Positions 18,059 through 27,921 of a stretch of 64,000 nt of DNA are shown in pieces. The position numbers and the translations under genes were made by a program. Location of the stretch: NCBI GenBank assembly GCA_934692675.1, contig CAKUUD010000004.1:78683-142682 (forward strand). The letters run 5' to 3'. Every line of letters begins with the position of its first letter. Position 1 is the first letter of the stretch. Under the pieces are notes generated by a model. It saw nothing but the letters and a program-made list of their open reading frames with translations, was not told the DNA's origin and searched no databases. The DNA comes from an uncultured Eubacteriales bacterium (GTDB taxonomy: Bacteria > Bacillota > Clostridia > Oscillospirales > Acutalibacteraceae).

Positions 18059-21000
18059 TTATTCATTTTCTTCAGTTTCACCTTTTTTACCAAAAGGTAG
18101 TTTACTTCTGAGGCTCTTCCAAACTCCTTTATGTGATTCTCCTTTTTTCCCACTTTTTGTATTTACTGCTGGTGCTTGTGCTGATGTTTGATTAACGGTA
18201 TTGTCTGTTGTTTTAGATTTTTTAAACTTACCAGGTAAACTTGATACTGTTTTAACGGCTGAGGAAGCGGCACCTTTAATTGCACCTCCGGCTGTAGTAG
18301 CGGCACTTTTAGCGGCTTTTCCAACTGAAGACTTTCCAATTTTTTTCGCGGCCTTTTTAGCAGTATCTTTCGCTTTGCCTCCCAATTTGGCGGCTTCGCG
18401 TTTAAGTTTAAGCAATGTGCTGAATTGGCTTTCTATCTTTGAAATTTTGTCTTCTTTTACAAGTCCTCCGAGTTTATCCTTTACTTTTTTAACAAGAGCA
18501 TGGCCTACGATTCCATCACGGCAGAATTTTTTCATCGCATGATTTACAGCATAGACTTCATCCATATTGTTTTCTTTTATGCCACCAACTGACATACCTT
18601 TGCAAGCTGCTTCAATACCTTTGGAACCACTGGGCAAGTATGCTATACCGATATATAAAACACCTACTTTTGCTTCAAATTCTTTACCGTCTTCTAATTT
18701 CCATTTGTCGATATTGTTGTCAGTGATCATGACTTTTAGCTTACTTCTTAAGCTTTTCGCACTGGAGGGACCTTCCTTAAGTTTATCAAAAATCTTTCCA
18801 AAGTTACCTCTAGTATTAGTATTAACTATAATTTGACCAACGGCTTTGAATGTTTCATACTCAGGTTGATCCATTACACTTTGTTTTACGAATCGACCCT
18901 CTGCTCCACTTGCTCCAGCATGCTCGTCTAACACTTTCAGTTCTTTTTGTGCTGCATCTAATTCTTTTTCGCTGTTATCTAATTTATGGGCTACAACTTT
19001 TTTGCCTTTCCTTACGAGCTTGCTGGCTTTACCTTTAATTCTACTGAAAAGCCCTTTGTTTTCTTCGGTGGTTGCTTTTGTTTCTTCTTTTTGTTCAGCT
19101 TCTTCATTTTCGTTAGTATTCATAACATTTTCATTGGTTTTTTCGCCACCATTAGTTGCGGCTTTTTCTAGCTTATCTAGCTCGTTTTTAGTTTCATTAA
19201 ATAACTCTTCGCTTAATTCATGATATTTTTTTAAGACTTTTGATTTGTCCACACTATTTCCTAATACTTCGAGGTTTCTAATATTATTTAATCTATTTTC
19301 AAATGTTTCTTTAACATCTCCTTCTGGTAAGACATTATCAATTAGATCGTGAAGCACTTTAGACCATCGTACTTGCAAGTCACCTTCATAATCAACTAAG
19401 TGCAGTTGGTATCTTTTAATAAAATTAAGCTTCCACTCCGTATCTTTTTCACCAGCTGATCCGTTACCACTAGTTTGCGCAATTTTATAACCACGTGATA
19501 AAAGCTCATTATATTTTTTCACAAATTCCTTTAATAATTTTTCTTCGGCGGTTTCCTTTTTAAGATAACCTTTGTGTTCGGCTTTTCTTTTTAATCTCTT
19601 TAGTACACTATTCGTGTAGTTTAACATTTTGTCGCACATCTTGTTGTACTTTTCCATGAGCTTCAGTTTTTCTGAATTATCTATGTCGTTGTCACTAATA
19701 ATTGCCCTTGAAATTTTATTCGCCTTAGTTGAAAATGCAGTCCGATTAGCTTCTGGCAAATACCTAATTAATTTAGTTATTAGCTGCATCCAAGCTCCAT
19801 CTAAGTCTTTCGGTGTCTCAAATTTTTCTGCTAAGGATATGGAACTCCTCACATTCCTATTTAGCCAAATTGAATTCTCTTCAGGCTCTTTCTTCAACAC
19901 TTTCGTAATAAGGGCTTTAAGGTCATTTGGTGATTTCAATCCATCAACAAATCCATTATAATCTTCTACGAATTCATTGTATTTTTTTACAGCTTTATTA
20001 ACTATCCTTATAGCTCCGAGTTCTGACGACGAGGTGTCCAACAGTTCCCTTTCTTTCTCTTCATTTTCGTTAGTATTGGTAACATTTTTATCGGCTTCTT
20101 GGGTGATTCCTTTACTCTCCGTAGCTTTTTCGCTGGCCTCAGTAGGTTTTGCCCCTTTTTCTGATTTGGGAGCTTCTACAGTTTCGTTTGCTTTTGTTTC
20201 TTCTTTTTGTTCGGCATTTTCATTTTTGTTAGTATTCATAACATTTTCATTGGCTTTTTCGCCACCATTAGCTGCGGCTTCTTCTAGCTTATCTAGCTCG
20301 CCATTAAGATCAATGATCATATATTCTAACGATTTAACTGCATCACTTACAAATTGCTGTTGACTATTATCCCCAGCATCGAAAGGCTTCCTATCAGGAA
20401 AATTTATATTATCAGATTCCTTAATAAATTCCACATATTTCTTACTAGAATGTTTTAAGCCAGCATCTCCTTTTTCGTTGAAATAATTAATCAATCCTTT
20501 TGCTATACGCCTGTACTCATTTAACACCTGATATATATTTTTAATATTCCCTGTGACTCCCTCTACTTCGAAAGTGGAGCTTTTTTCCCATGTATCAATA
20601 TTAAAAATATCTTTATTCAGATTACTATATACAATTGTTGCAGCGTTAGTATTCGAGTCAAAAAATTTTTTATATTTTTCTAAAAATTTTCGATATTCAC
20701 TAACACAAGTAGTAAGACCTAAAATTTTTGAATTTACAAACTCTATCGTTAGATCATGGTCAATAGACCTTGAATTATTTGCACCGCTGTTTACACTTCC
20801 AGATTCTTTGCCTTTGGGGCCCTCAAAAGCACTCCCCCTGTTTTTAATTCTTTCGGAAAAATCATTTAATTCTATTAGCTTGGCACTAACTTTATCAAAT
20901 AACTTGTTGGCTTCTGTATGATATTTTCCTAGGATGCTTAATTTTTCTTCATTACTTTTAGCACTGTTAAATTTGGTGCCAATATCAAATATTTCTTTTG

Positions 21001-24000
21001 TAGTACTATTAGACTCTCCTGTTGGTAAATATTTTCCAATTAAATCCGCAAGCACCATACTCCACTGTACCTTCACGAGATTTATATCACTAAGATCTCC
21101 AAGTTCATACTTTTCGAATTTATCCCACCAATCTACCCGGTAATCCTTTAGAATACCTTTATTAAAGTCATCTTTAAGTTCCATATGTTTTTCCGCAAAT
21201 TCACTACGAATTGATGAAAACTCATTATATTTTGCCACAAAATCTATTAATTGCCTTTTCGCTGCTTCTATTTTTATTACTTCTTTTTGGTAATCTTCTT
21301 TTCCGTAAGCTGCTTCTAAGTCCTCACACCTTGCCAGCAGATCGTCTACCATAGCGTCCACCGCTCCAACAAATTTTCCCATCTTTTCTATTTTTTTACG
21401 GGCATCAAAATTCAGGAATTCGAAATCGAAAACATCTTCATGTTTGTCGTTATAATCCTCATACAAGTTATTCGCTTTATAAAAATAGGGAAGCAACATA
21501 GATCCTATCTTTTCACAACAATCCCGTAGTTCTTCCCACGAACCATTCTCAGGTACATCTAATTCTATCCCCTTAGCTCTGTTTTTCCAATAATCAATAT
21601 CATAATTCCAGAATTCTTCGCCATCAAGCTCTTTTAAAACGCCAAGAGCAAAAGGTTTAACTATGAATTTATTGTAATTTTCTGCAAACCTATTGTATTT
21701 ATTGAGGGTATTCCTAACTTGATTTTCAATAAATCTGTTAGTTCCGATCATATCTTCACCGCTTTTTTCACCAGATGGCTTCGCTTTAGTCCACTTTCCA
21801 GTGACTTCTTTTGATTCATCTCCAGCCATGTTAATTCCTCCTTCATTTTTTTCATTATTATTTATATCTAAATTGCTTTGCGGCGAGGTAGAGCTGAGTT
21901 GGTTTCCTTTAAATGCTTGGTTTAATTGTTTAAATGTATTTGAGTTTTCGTTTACTGTCGTGATTTTACCTTGGCGATTAATTTCTATCGCCATACCATT
22001 GGCATTAAATGTTACGGAGTTTTCCTTGCCTTCTTCATCTGTGTAATGGCACTTGATTTCTTCTCCTTCCTTAGGAGTAAAATTATTTTCAAAACTCAAG
22101 TAGCCTTGTGTTTCCTGTAGATAGGAAGATAATCTGACATATGTGAAAGCCCCATCGTAGAGGGTCACTTCACCCTCCGGGCCTCTCGGGTAAACATTTA
22201 TTTCACTATCTTTATTCTGTTTGGCATTTACATCATTGCTGGCCTTTATAAAATATACTTTTGCAATACTCCCTATTTCTTTTTCTACTTCATTTTCATT
22301 CTGGTACACATGCCAACAGTTTTTTTCATCTTTTCCAAAACTAAATTCATGATCGCTTCCAATAATAGATGCATCTCCTGAGAGAGCGCCTTGAACATTA
22401 TTATAAACCCCCCACAGCTTATCTATGGAACCTTTTATAGCTCTCAATAGTTCTTTAAAGCCTCTCTCCAATTTTCCTGCTTTTTCGGGATCAACAAAGT
22501 ACTCTCTAATGTTTTTGGTACGCTGATTCAGAACTTTTGCCATAGGGTTCACTCTACTATCCGGAGATAACTTTTCATGGAAATCATATAAGCATCTACA
22601 TAATGAGTTTACACCCTTTGTCATTTCCGCGTCATCAAGAATGGCCTTTAACTTTTCATATTTATCGCCAAGATTACCCCTTTCTTTACATGCAGGAGCT
22701 TCATTAGTTAAAAAATTTTCGAATAATTTAGCAGGCGTAAGATTTTCAAATTCTCCATTACTAAATATCGGGTTAAGTATTCTTTCCTTAGTCTCTCGGG
22801 CTTTTCGATCATTAGCACCCATCAGTTTCGATAGTTCTTCATTTTTTCTTTCTAAAAGATTATTTTTTTTCCCTACAAAATTATTGTACTCTTCTATATA
22901 AAGTCCGTAATCCTTCCACAAGTCGTTCACCGATTCATCATCGATTCCTTTATACTTTTTATTATTTTCAATATTTTCTTTTCCTATTTTATCCTGCAAA
23001 TTTGTTACATTCTTTTTAATTATTTCAAGCCATCCCTCAAAGGCTTTTATTACTTTATTTTTTTTATTTAACTTTGGTTCTTCACCTTTTAGATTTTTTG
23101 GATCTGTTGAAAACTCAGGGTTCTCCCATCCATACTCTTCCCATTCTTCTTTCTCTATTGTGTCTATAAAATCTTTTACATTACCTGGTTCCAACTCAAC
23201 TTTTTCTGCTTCATAAAAGCCCTTAATTTTATCCCAAAAGTCTTTAAAATAATGAATAACATACACAGGGTTATATGAGTTATATATTCCATCATTTTTA
23301 AGTGGTTCTACTTCAAATTTTTTTCTTTTTTTAGATACAATTTGGTTGAATGAGATAGAAAAATTTTTAAGATCTGACGTTAAATCCACAACCCATGTAT
23401 TAAAAGATCTCCACTCAAGTTCGCCAACTTTTGGAGAATTAGAACCTGAAGAATCTGCAGGAGCGCTCTTTCTTCTACGTCCAATATTCCCAAAAAACGA
23501 TTTTTTTCTCTTAGCCTCTGCCTTATACTCTGCCAAAGAAGCTCGACGTGCCTCCCTTTTCCTGTTACTTGCTGCTTTCCTGGCTTCATCTTTTTTATTT
23601 GCTTCTGCTTCTCTCATCGCTTTCTCGCTTTCCTGTTTTTTTCTAATTTCCTCCACCGTTTTTTTCGCCTTTTCTAACTGTTCGTCTGTAATACCTGCAA
23701 TACCAGTCTTTTCAAGAATTTTGTCCAAGTCCTCCACAGCTCTAGCATTGAGATCTTTATTTTGGCTTCCTTCCAAATTAAAGTTTTTTAGTAAACTATC
23801 CAGCTTGCCTAAGCCACCCCCGTTTTCGTCATCGTTAACTGCGGTTGCACTCAGGGTATCCCACCCTTCCGTCGCTCCATCAATTCTCGCCCAGGGATCA
23901 GTATCAAACTCACCCGCTTGGGCGGCAGGTTGTTTCGGTTCGTTAGTACCACCTGCTTGGGCGACAGATTTATCTTTATCGCTGCCCTCATCTGTTCCGG

Positions 24001-24034
24001 GGACAGTCTTGTTTGGTTCTATAGGATCCGCCAT
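18059..24034 (-). CDS. 1991-residue multi-repeat helical protein, possible effector
   Basis: Not recognised. No signal peptide or membrane segment is visible. Residues 1-60 are Pro/Gly/Asp-rich, about 110-185 is a highly charged coiled coil (EEIRKKQESEKAMREAEA), and the middle carries at least five diverged copies of a helical unit. Each copy has [VL]xKYN[EKR]F (e.g. LNKYNRFAENYNKF, VAKYNEFSS, VKKYNEFVEDYNGF, VKKYNELLS) and a later W..VL.DLI...LP. Two near-identical linkers (NGGEK.NENVMNTN.NE.AEQKEETKA) lie near residues 1250 and 1635. The C-terminus is basic and Ala-rich (KKAAKKIGKSSVGKAAK). AGGAGGA precedes the start. In frame at 21829 an ATG with its own GGAGGAATTAAC could yield a 1256-residue product. 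Own promoter and terminator. A large host-interaction or cytoskeletal-type protein is an inference only. Confidence 0.6.
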   Translation of the reverse strand: MADPIEPNKTVPGTDEGSDKDKSVAQAGGTNEPKQPAAQAGEFDTDPWARIDGATEGWDTLSATAVNDDENGGGLGKLDSLLKNFNLEGSQNKDLNARAVEDLDKILEKTGIAGITDEQLEKAKKTVEEIRKKQESEKAMREAEANKKDEARKAASNRKREARRASLAEYKAEAKRKKSFFGNIGRRRKSAPADSSGSNSPKVGELEWRSFNTWVVDLTSDLKNFSISFNQIVSKKRKKFEVEPLKNDGIYNSYNPVYVIHYFKDFWDKIKGFYEAEKVELEPGNVKDFIDTIEKEEWEEYGWENPEFSTDPKNLKGEEPKLNKKNKVIKAFEGWLEIIKKNVTNLQDKIGKENIENNKKYKGIDDESVNDLWKDYGLYIEEYNNFVGKKNNLLERKNEELSKLMGANDRKARETKERILNPIFSNGEFENLTPAKLFENFLTNEAPACKERGNLGDKYEKLKAILDDAEMTKGVNSLCRCLYDFHEKLSPDSRVNPMAKVLNQRTKNIREYFVDPEKAGKLERGFKELLRAIKGSIDKLWGVYNNVQGALSGDASIIGSDHEFSFGKDEKNCWHVYQNENEVEKEIGSIAKVYFIKASNDVNAKQNKDSEINVYPRGPEGEVTLYDGAFTYVRLSSYLQETQGYLSFENNFTPKEGEEIKCHYTDEEGKENSVTFNANGMAIEINRQGKITTVNENSNTFKQLNQAFKGNQLSSTSPQSNLDINNNEKNEGGINMAGDESKEVTGKWTKAKPSGEKSGEDMIGTNRFIENQVRNTLNKYNRFAENYNKFIVKPFALGVLKELDGEEFWNYDIDYWKNRAKGIELDVPENGSWEELRDCCEKIGSMLLPYFYKANNLYEDYNDKHEDVFDFEFLNFDARKKIEKMGKFVGAVDAMVDDLLARCEDLEAAYGKEDYQKEVIKIEAAKRQLIDFVAKYNEFSSIRSEFAEKHMELKDDFNKGILKDYRVDWWDKFEKYELGDLSDINLVKVQWSMVLADLIGKYLPTGESNSTTKEIFDIGTKFNSAKSNEEKLSILGKYHTEANKLFDKVSAKLIELNDFSERIKNRGSAFEGPKGKESGSVNSGANNSRSIDHDLTIEFVNSKILGLTTCVSEYRKFLEKYKKFFDSNTNAATIVYSNLNKDIFNIDTWEKSSTFEVEGVTGNIKNIYQVLNEYRRIAKGLINYFNEKGDAGLKHSSKKYVEFIKESDNINFPDRKPFDAGDNSQQQFVSDAVKSLEYMIIDLNGELDKLEEAAANGGEKANENVMNTNKNENAEQKEETKANETVEAPKSEKGAKPTEASEKATESKGITQEADKNVTNTNENEEKERELLDTSSSELGAIRIVNKAVKKYNEFVEDYNGFVDGLKSPNDLKALITKVLKKEPEENSIWLNRNVRSSISLAEKFETPKDLDGAWMQLITKLIRYLPEANRTAFSTKANKISRAIISDNDIDNSEKLKLMEKYNKMCDKMLNYTNSVLKRLKRKAEHKGYLKKETAEEKLLKEFVKKYNELLSRGYKIAQTSGNGSAGEKDTEWKLNFIKRYQLHLVDYEGDLQVRWSKVLHDLIDNVLPEGDVKETFENRLNNIRNLEVLGNSVDKSKVLKKYHELSEELFNETKNELDKLEKAATNGGEKTNENVMNTNENEEAEQKEETKATTEENKGLFSRIKGKASKLVRKGKKVVAHKLDNSEKELDAAQKELKVLDEHAGASGAEGRFVKQSVMDQPEYETFKAVGQIIVNTNTRGNFGKIFDKLKEGPSSAKSLRSKLKVMITDNNIDKWKLEDGKEFEAKVGVLYIGIAYLPSGSKGIEAACKGMSVGGIKENNMDEVYAVNHAMKKFCRDGIVGHALVKKVKDKLGGLVKEDKISKIESQFSTLLKLKREAAKLGGKAKDTAKKAAKKIGKSSVGKAAKSAATTAGGAIKGAASSAVKTVSSLPGKFKKSKTTDNTVNQTSAQAPAVNTKSGKKGESHKGVWKSLRSKLPFGKKGETEENE

Positions 24035-24081
24035 GTCGCATTCCTCCTCTTCAAAAAGTATTTTATCAGATTTTTATATAG

Positions 24082-24110
24082 ATTATACACATATAAATAA
24101 AGTTCGTCAA
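24082..24110 (-). promoter_or_regulatory. Sigma-A-type promoter of the 1991-residue protein
   Basis: Minus-strand TTGACG (24110-24105), 17 bases, TATAAT (24087-24082), about 50 bases upstream of the start codon. Confidence 0.65.
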
Positions 24111-24149
24111 TATATATTTATGTATTTTTTCTAAAATATTTAAAAAAAT

Positions 24150-24173
24150 AGAACAGATCTTGTGATCTGTTCT
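24150..24173 (-). terminator. Rho-independent terminator of groESL
   Basis: Perfect 10-bp stem AGAACAGATC/GATCTGTTCT with loop TTGT, followed on the minus strand by a long T-rich tract. Just downstream of groEL. Confidence 0.85.
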
Positions 24174-24189
24174 AAATTTAAAGTATTTT

Positions 24190-25821
24190 TTAATACATGC
24201 CGCCCATTCCGCCGTCAGGCATTCCCGGGGTTGCGGGTTGGGGTTCTTTTTTGTCTGTTATTATGGCCTCAGTGGTAAGAACCATGCTAGCAACTGATGC
24301 TGCATTTTCAAGCGCGGAACGTGTTACTTTGGTTGGGTCAACGATTCCGAAGGAAATCATGTCGCCATACTCATCTTTAAGAGCGTTGTAACCATATCCA
24401 ACTTGATTTTTGCTCTTTACGTTTTGAACTATTACGGAACCTTCTAAGCCTGCATTTACAGCAATTTGTTTGAGGGGTTCTTCGATAGATTTAAGAACGA
24501 TGCAAGCACCTGTTTTTTCGTCGCCTTCACAAGAAGCAACCACTTTTTCTACATCTGCAACAGCGTTTACAAGAGCCACGCCGCCGCCTGCTACTATGCC
24601 TTCTTCAACTGCAGCTTTTGTGGCAGCCAAGGCGTCTTCTATGCGGAGTTTCTTTTCTTTCATTTCAACTTCTGTAGCAGCACCTACTTTAATAACTGCT
24701 ACGCCGCCTGCCAATTTTGCAAGACGTTCTTGAAGTTTTTCGCGATCGAAATCAGAAGTTGTTTCTTCGATTTGATTTTTAATTTGAGAAACTCTAGCAT
24801 TTATTTCGTCGGAATTTCCTGCACCATCAACTATTATTGTGCGTTCTTTTTCAACTTTTACTTGATGCGCACGACCGAGTTGATCCATAGTGGTATCTTT
24901 AAGCTCCAAGCCGAGTTCTTCGGAAATAACTTCACCGCCGGTGAGGATAGCGATATCACGAAGCATTTCTTTTCTTCTGTCGCCGAATCCGGGAGCCTTT
25001 ACGCCGATACATGTAAATGTTCCACGAAGTTTGTTTACTACCAAAGTAGCTAAAGCGTCGCCTTCGATATCATCAGCGATAATAACAAGTTTCTTACCTG
25101 TTTTTACGACTTGTTCCAAAAGCGGTAAAATTTCTTGAATGCTAATAATTTTCTTATCTGTGATTAAAATATAAGCATCATCGATTATCGCTTCCATTTT
25201 ATCGTTGTCGGTTACCATGTAAGGAGAAACATATCCTCTGTCAAACATCATTCCTTCAACCACTTCGGAATAAGTTTCGGCAGTTTTTGATTCTTCAACT
25301 GTGATAACTCCGTCGGAGCTAACTTTTTCCATAGCTTCGGCAATCAGGCTTCCTACGAATTCATCGGCAGCGGATATTGTTGCAACACGTTTAATATCTT
25401 CGGTGCCATTTACGGATTTTGAATTTTTAACAACTGACTTAACAGCAGCGTCTACCGCCTTGTCTATGCCCTTTTTGAGAACCATAGGATTAGCGCCGGC
25501 TGCAACATTTTTCATTCCTTCACGGATTAATGTTTGAGCCAAGAGAGTTGCGGTGGTTGTGCCGTCACCAGCGATATCATTTGTTTTTGTTGCAACTTCT
25601 TTTACGAGTTGAGCTCCCATATTTTCGAAATTATCGTCGAGTTCGACTTCTTTAGCGATGGTAACGCCATCATTTGTGATGAGTGGTGCACCAAATTTTT
25701 TATCAATCACAACGTTTCTGCCTTTAGGGCCGAGTGTGATCTTAACTGTATCTGCAAGTTTATTTATCCCGGCAAGAAGTGCTTTTCTTGCTTCTTCGCT
25801 GTATGCAATTTCTTTTGCCAT
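24190..25821 (-). CDS. groEL: Chaperonin GroEL
   Basis: A 543-residue group I chaperonin subunit that folds proteins in the double-ring GroEL-GroES cage. Canonical features: KEIAYSEEARKALLAGINKL, KITLGPKGRNVVIDKKFGAP, the ATP-binding DGTTTAT block, VEEGIVAGGGVAL and the C-terminal GGMGGMY tail. Full length. It lies 32 bases after groES and is controlled with it by a CIRCE element. GroEL is often strongly expressed in endosymbionts. Confidence 0.98.
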   Translation of the reverse strand: MAKEIAYSEEARKALLAGINKLADTVKITLGPKGRNVVIDKKFGAPLITNDGVTIAKEVELDDNFENMGAQLVKEVATKTNDIAGDGTTTATLLAQTLIREGMKNVAAGANPMVLKKGIDKAVDAAVKSVVKNSKSVNGTEDIKRVATISAADEFVGSLIAEAMEKVSSDGVITVEESKTAETYSEVVEGMMFDRGYVSPYMVTDNDKMEAIIDDAYILITDKKIISIQEILPLLEQVVKTGKKLVIIADDIEGDALATLVVNKLRGTFTCIGVKAPGFGDRRKEMLRDIAILTGGEVISEELGLELKDTTMDQLGRAHQVKVEKERTIIVDGAGNSDEINARVSQIKNQIEETTSDFDREKLQERLAKLAGGVAVIKVGAATEVEMKEKKLRIEDALAATKAAVEEGIVAGGGVALVNAVADVEKVVASCEGDEKTGACIVLKSIEEPLKQIAVNAGLEGSVIVQNVKSKNQVGYGYNALKDEYGDMISFGIVDPTKVTRSALENAASVASMVLTTEAIITDKKEPQPATPGMPDGGMGGMY

Positions 25822-25853
25822 AAATAATATGCTCCTTTGAATAAAAATTTAAA

Positions 25854-26141
25854 TTAAGAAATCATTGCTAAAATATCTTCTTGACGGATAATTATATATT
25901 CTTCTCCGCCGAGTGTGAATTTAGTGCCCATGTTTACAGGAATAAGCACGATATCTCCATCGTTTACATACATTCTTACTTCTCTTCCGTCAATCATTCC
26001 GCCCGGGCCTCTGGCTATTACACGGCCGGTAATGGGTTGTTCTTTGGTATTTCCTGCAAGAATAATTCCTGCTCCCGAAGAGCGCCCTGATTTTTCCGGT
26101 TTTACTACTACCTTGTCTAAAATAGGTCTTACTGATGACAT
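25854..26141 (-). CDS. groES: Co-chaperonin GroES
   Basis: A 95-residue co-chaperonin lid. Shows RPILDKVVVKPEKSG, the mobile loop (RSSGAGIILAGNTKEQP) and VNDGDIVLIPVNMGTKFTLG. AGGAGGT ribosome site. First gene of the groES-groEL operon, with a perfect CIRCE operator 33 bases upstream. Confidence 0.97.
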   Translation of the reverse strand: MSSVRPILDKVVVKPEKSGRSSGAGIILAGNTKEQPITGRVIARGPGGMIDGREVRMYVNDGDIVLIPVNMGTKFTLGGEEYIIIRQEDILAMIS

Positions 26142-26174
26142 ATTAAAAACCTCCTCAAGTAATAATTGTATTCA

Positions 26175-26201
26175 TTAGCACTCAACTTTTATGAGTGCTA
26201 A
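26175..26201. promoter_or_regulatory. CIRCE operator (HrcA binding site)
   Basis: A perfect match to the CIRCE consensus: TTAGCACTC, 9-base spacer, GAGTGCTAA, placed upstream of groES. It indicates heat-shock repression by HrcA, whose gene is not in the window. Confidence 0.97.
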
Positions 26202-26319
26202 GTATAATTTTATATTCTAATGTTAAAAAAATCAATAGATATTTTATTATTATTATAAATCTTAGTATTTTTTACATATTAATTTTAATTACATTTGATT
26301 TTATATAAAAAATTCCAAA

Positions 26320-27357
26320 TTATTCTATTGTTCCGCCGCCGATAACTATTTCATTCTCATCGTAAAATACAGCTGACTGTCCCGGAGCAGGGAATCTTTG
26401 CGGAGAATCAAAAACTATTCGCGCTTTGTTTTCATTAAGTGGGAAAACCGTGCAGGGCGTCGGAGTGGCTCTATAGCGGATTTTAACCCATGCTTTAATC
26501 GGTTCGGTAGGGTTATCATATTTTATAAAATTAACATCTTTTATTTTTATCTCAGAGCTGTAGCCTTCATCCGGACCACAAAGTATTATAGAATTGGTTT
26601 TTGCATCTATTTTTTCAACATAAAGCGGATGAGCGGCGGATATGCCCAGTCCTTTCCTTTGGCCTACAGTGTAGTTTATCAGGCCTTTGTGCTCTCCCAA
26701 AATATTTCCGTGATTATCCAAAAAATTTCCTTGGGGTAATTTTTTATCCAAATTATTTAAAATAAATTCCGTATGATTTCCATTGGGAATAAAGCAAATA
26801 TCCTGGCTCTCGGATTTTTCTGCGACGGATAAATTTAATTTCTTTGCTATTTCACGAACGTATGATTTTTGATGATTCTCCAGCGGAAACAAAATGTGCG
26901 AAAGCTGGTGCTGGCTGAGTTTATAAAGAAAATAGCTTTGGTCTTTCGCAGCTGCGGATTTTTTCAAAAGCCATCTATTTAGATTTTCATCATACAAAAC
27001 ATTTGCATAATGACCCGTGGCAACATAATCAAATCCGTTTTCAAGGGCATAATCAAGGAGCATGCCGAATTTTATTTTTTTATTGCACATCACGCAAGGG
27101 TTCGGAGTTTTTCCATTCTGATATTCCGAAACAAAATATTTAATTATATTTTGCTTAAACTCCTTGCTTAAATTCAGAACGATGTGCTCTATACCGAGCT
27201 TTTCGGCCACTGCCTTGGCATCATTTATGGCGCTGAGATTGCTTTCTTCGAGCAAATCCAAAGTAAGTCCGCAAACTTCATATCCTTTTTCTTTCAAAAT
27301 ATATGCAGATACAGAGCTGTCTACGCCTCCGCTCATACCTACAAGAACTTTTTTCAA
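26320..27357 (-). CDS. mnmA: tRNA-specific 2-thiouridylase MnmA
   Basis: A 345-residue enzyme that installs sulfur at position 2 of U34 in tRNA-Lys, -Glu and -Gln. PP-loop GMSGGVDSSVSAY, the first active cysteine in NPCVMCNKKIKFG, GFDYVATGHYA, and the second active cysteine in KSESQDICFIPNGNH are all present, followed by the C-terminal beta barrels. It needs a cysteine desulfurase; none is next to it here, but one domain of the 47.6-50.5 kb fusion is of that class. It appears monocistronic. Confidence 0.96.
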   Translation of the reverse strand: MKKVLVGMSGGVDSSVSAYILKEKGYEVCGLTLDLLEESNLSAINDAKAVAEKLGIEHIVLNLSKEFKQNIIKYFVSEYQNGKTPNPCVMCNKKIKFGMLLDYALENGFDYVATGHYANVLYDENLNRWLLKKSAAAKDQSYFLYKLSQHQLSHILFPLENHQKSYVREIAKKLNLSVAEKSESQDICFIPNGNHTEFILNNLDKKLPQGNFLDNHGNILGEHKGLINYTVGQRKGLGISAAHPLYVEKIDAKTNSIILCGPDEGYSSEIKIKDVNFIKYDNPTEPIKAWVKIRYRATPTPCTVFPLNENKARIVFDSPQRFPAPGQSAVFYDENEIVIGGGTIE

Positions 27358-27421
27358 TTTAAAAACCTCTTTTCAATTGTTTATCAGATTTCATAATATC
27401 ACAAATAAAAGTAAAAAATCA

Positions 27422-27449
27422 AAGATTCGCCCGAAAATGGGCGAATCTT
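27422..27449 (-). terminator. Rho-independent terminator downstream of abrB
   Basis: Perfect 11-bp stem AAGATTCGCCC/GGGCGAATCTT, loop GAAAAT; on the minus strand it is followed by TTGATTTTTT. Confidence 0.85.
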
Positions 27450-27476
27450 CTTTCAGTTTTAGTACGAATGAATGAT

Positions 27477-27731
27477 TTAAAGTTGGCTAATCTTGTCTAT
27501 ACATTTTTCGCAAATGTACTTAGATTCAAAATTTTTGATATTCTCGGTACTGCCGCAAAGCTTACAGCTGCGTTCGTACTTTTTGAGAATAATTGAGTCA
27601 CCTTCCACATAAATTTCTAGAGAATCTCTAGAACTAATTTCTAAACTCTTGCGAAGTTCCATTGGGATGACGACTCTTCCTAAATCATCCACACGTCTTA
27701 CTATGCCAGTTGATTTCATGCTTCTATGCAC
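27477..27731 (-). CDS. AbrB/SpoVT-type transcriptional regulator with zinc ribbon
   Basis: An 84-residue protein. Residues 5-50 are the swapped-hairpin AbrB DNA-binding domain (MKSTGIVRRVDDLGRVVIPM, ELRKSLEI), and residues 56-80 carry CKLCG...CEKC, a likely zinc ribbon. Proteins of this layout are widespread in clostridia and regulate transition-state or sporulation genes. GGAG lies six bases before the first ATG at 27731, supporting that start over the internal one. Divergent from spmA across about 190 bases, so it may regulate spmAB; that is inference. Confidence 0.9.
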   Translation of the reverse strand: MHRSMKSTGIVRRVDDLGRVVIPMELRKSLEISSRDSLEIYVEGDSIILKKYERSCKLCGSTENIKNFESKYICEKCIDKISQL

Positions 27732-27921
27732 CGCTCCGTTGAAAGATTTTATTTGCGGTATTTAAACTACTGAGTAATTTTTACCGCGCATTTACAATTT
27801 TACTAGATTAAGACTTTTTTGTCAATATCTGACTTTTATTTTTTTTAAATTTTTTATTTTGATGTCTAAAAAACGGCTTAATAGCCGAAAAAACTCGTAT
27901 TTATTTTTTGGAGGAATTTGT

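Noticed and set aside
23346..24134. A 262-codon plus-strand open frame opposite the 1991-residue gene, rich in Ser, Leu and Phe
   Set aside because: Its composition is what antisense reading of Lys/Glu-rich codons gives; no ribosome site and no family resemblance.
24466..25053. A 195-codon frame antisense to groEL
   Set aside because: Shadow of a highly conserved gene, with low-complexity Cys/Phe-rich sequence.
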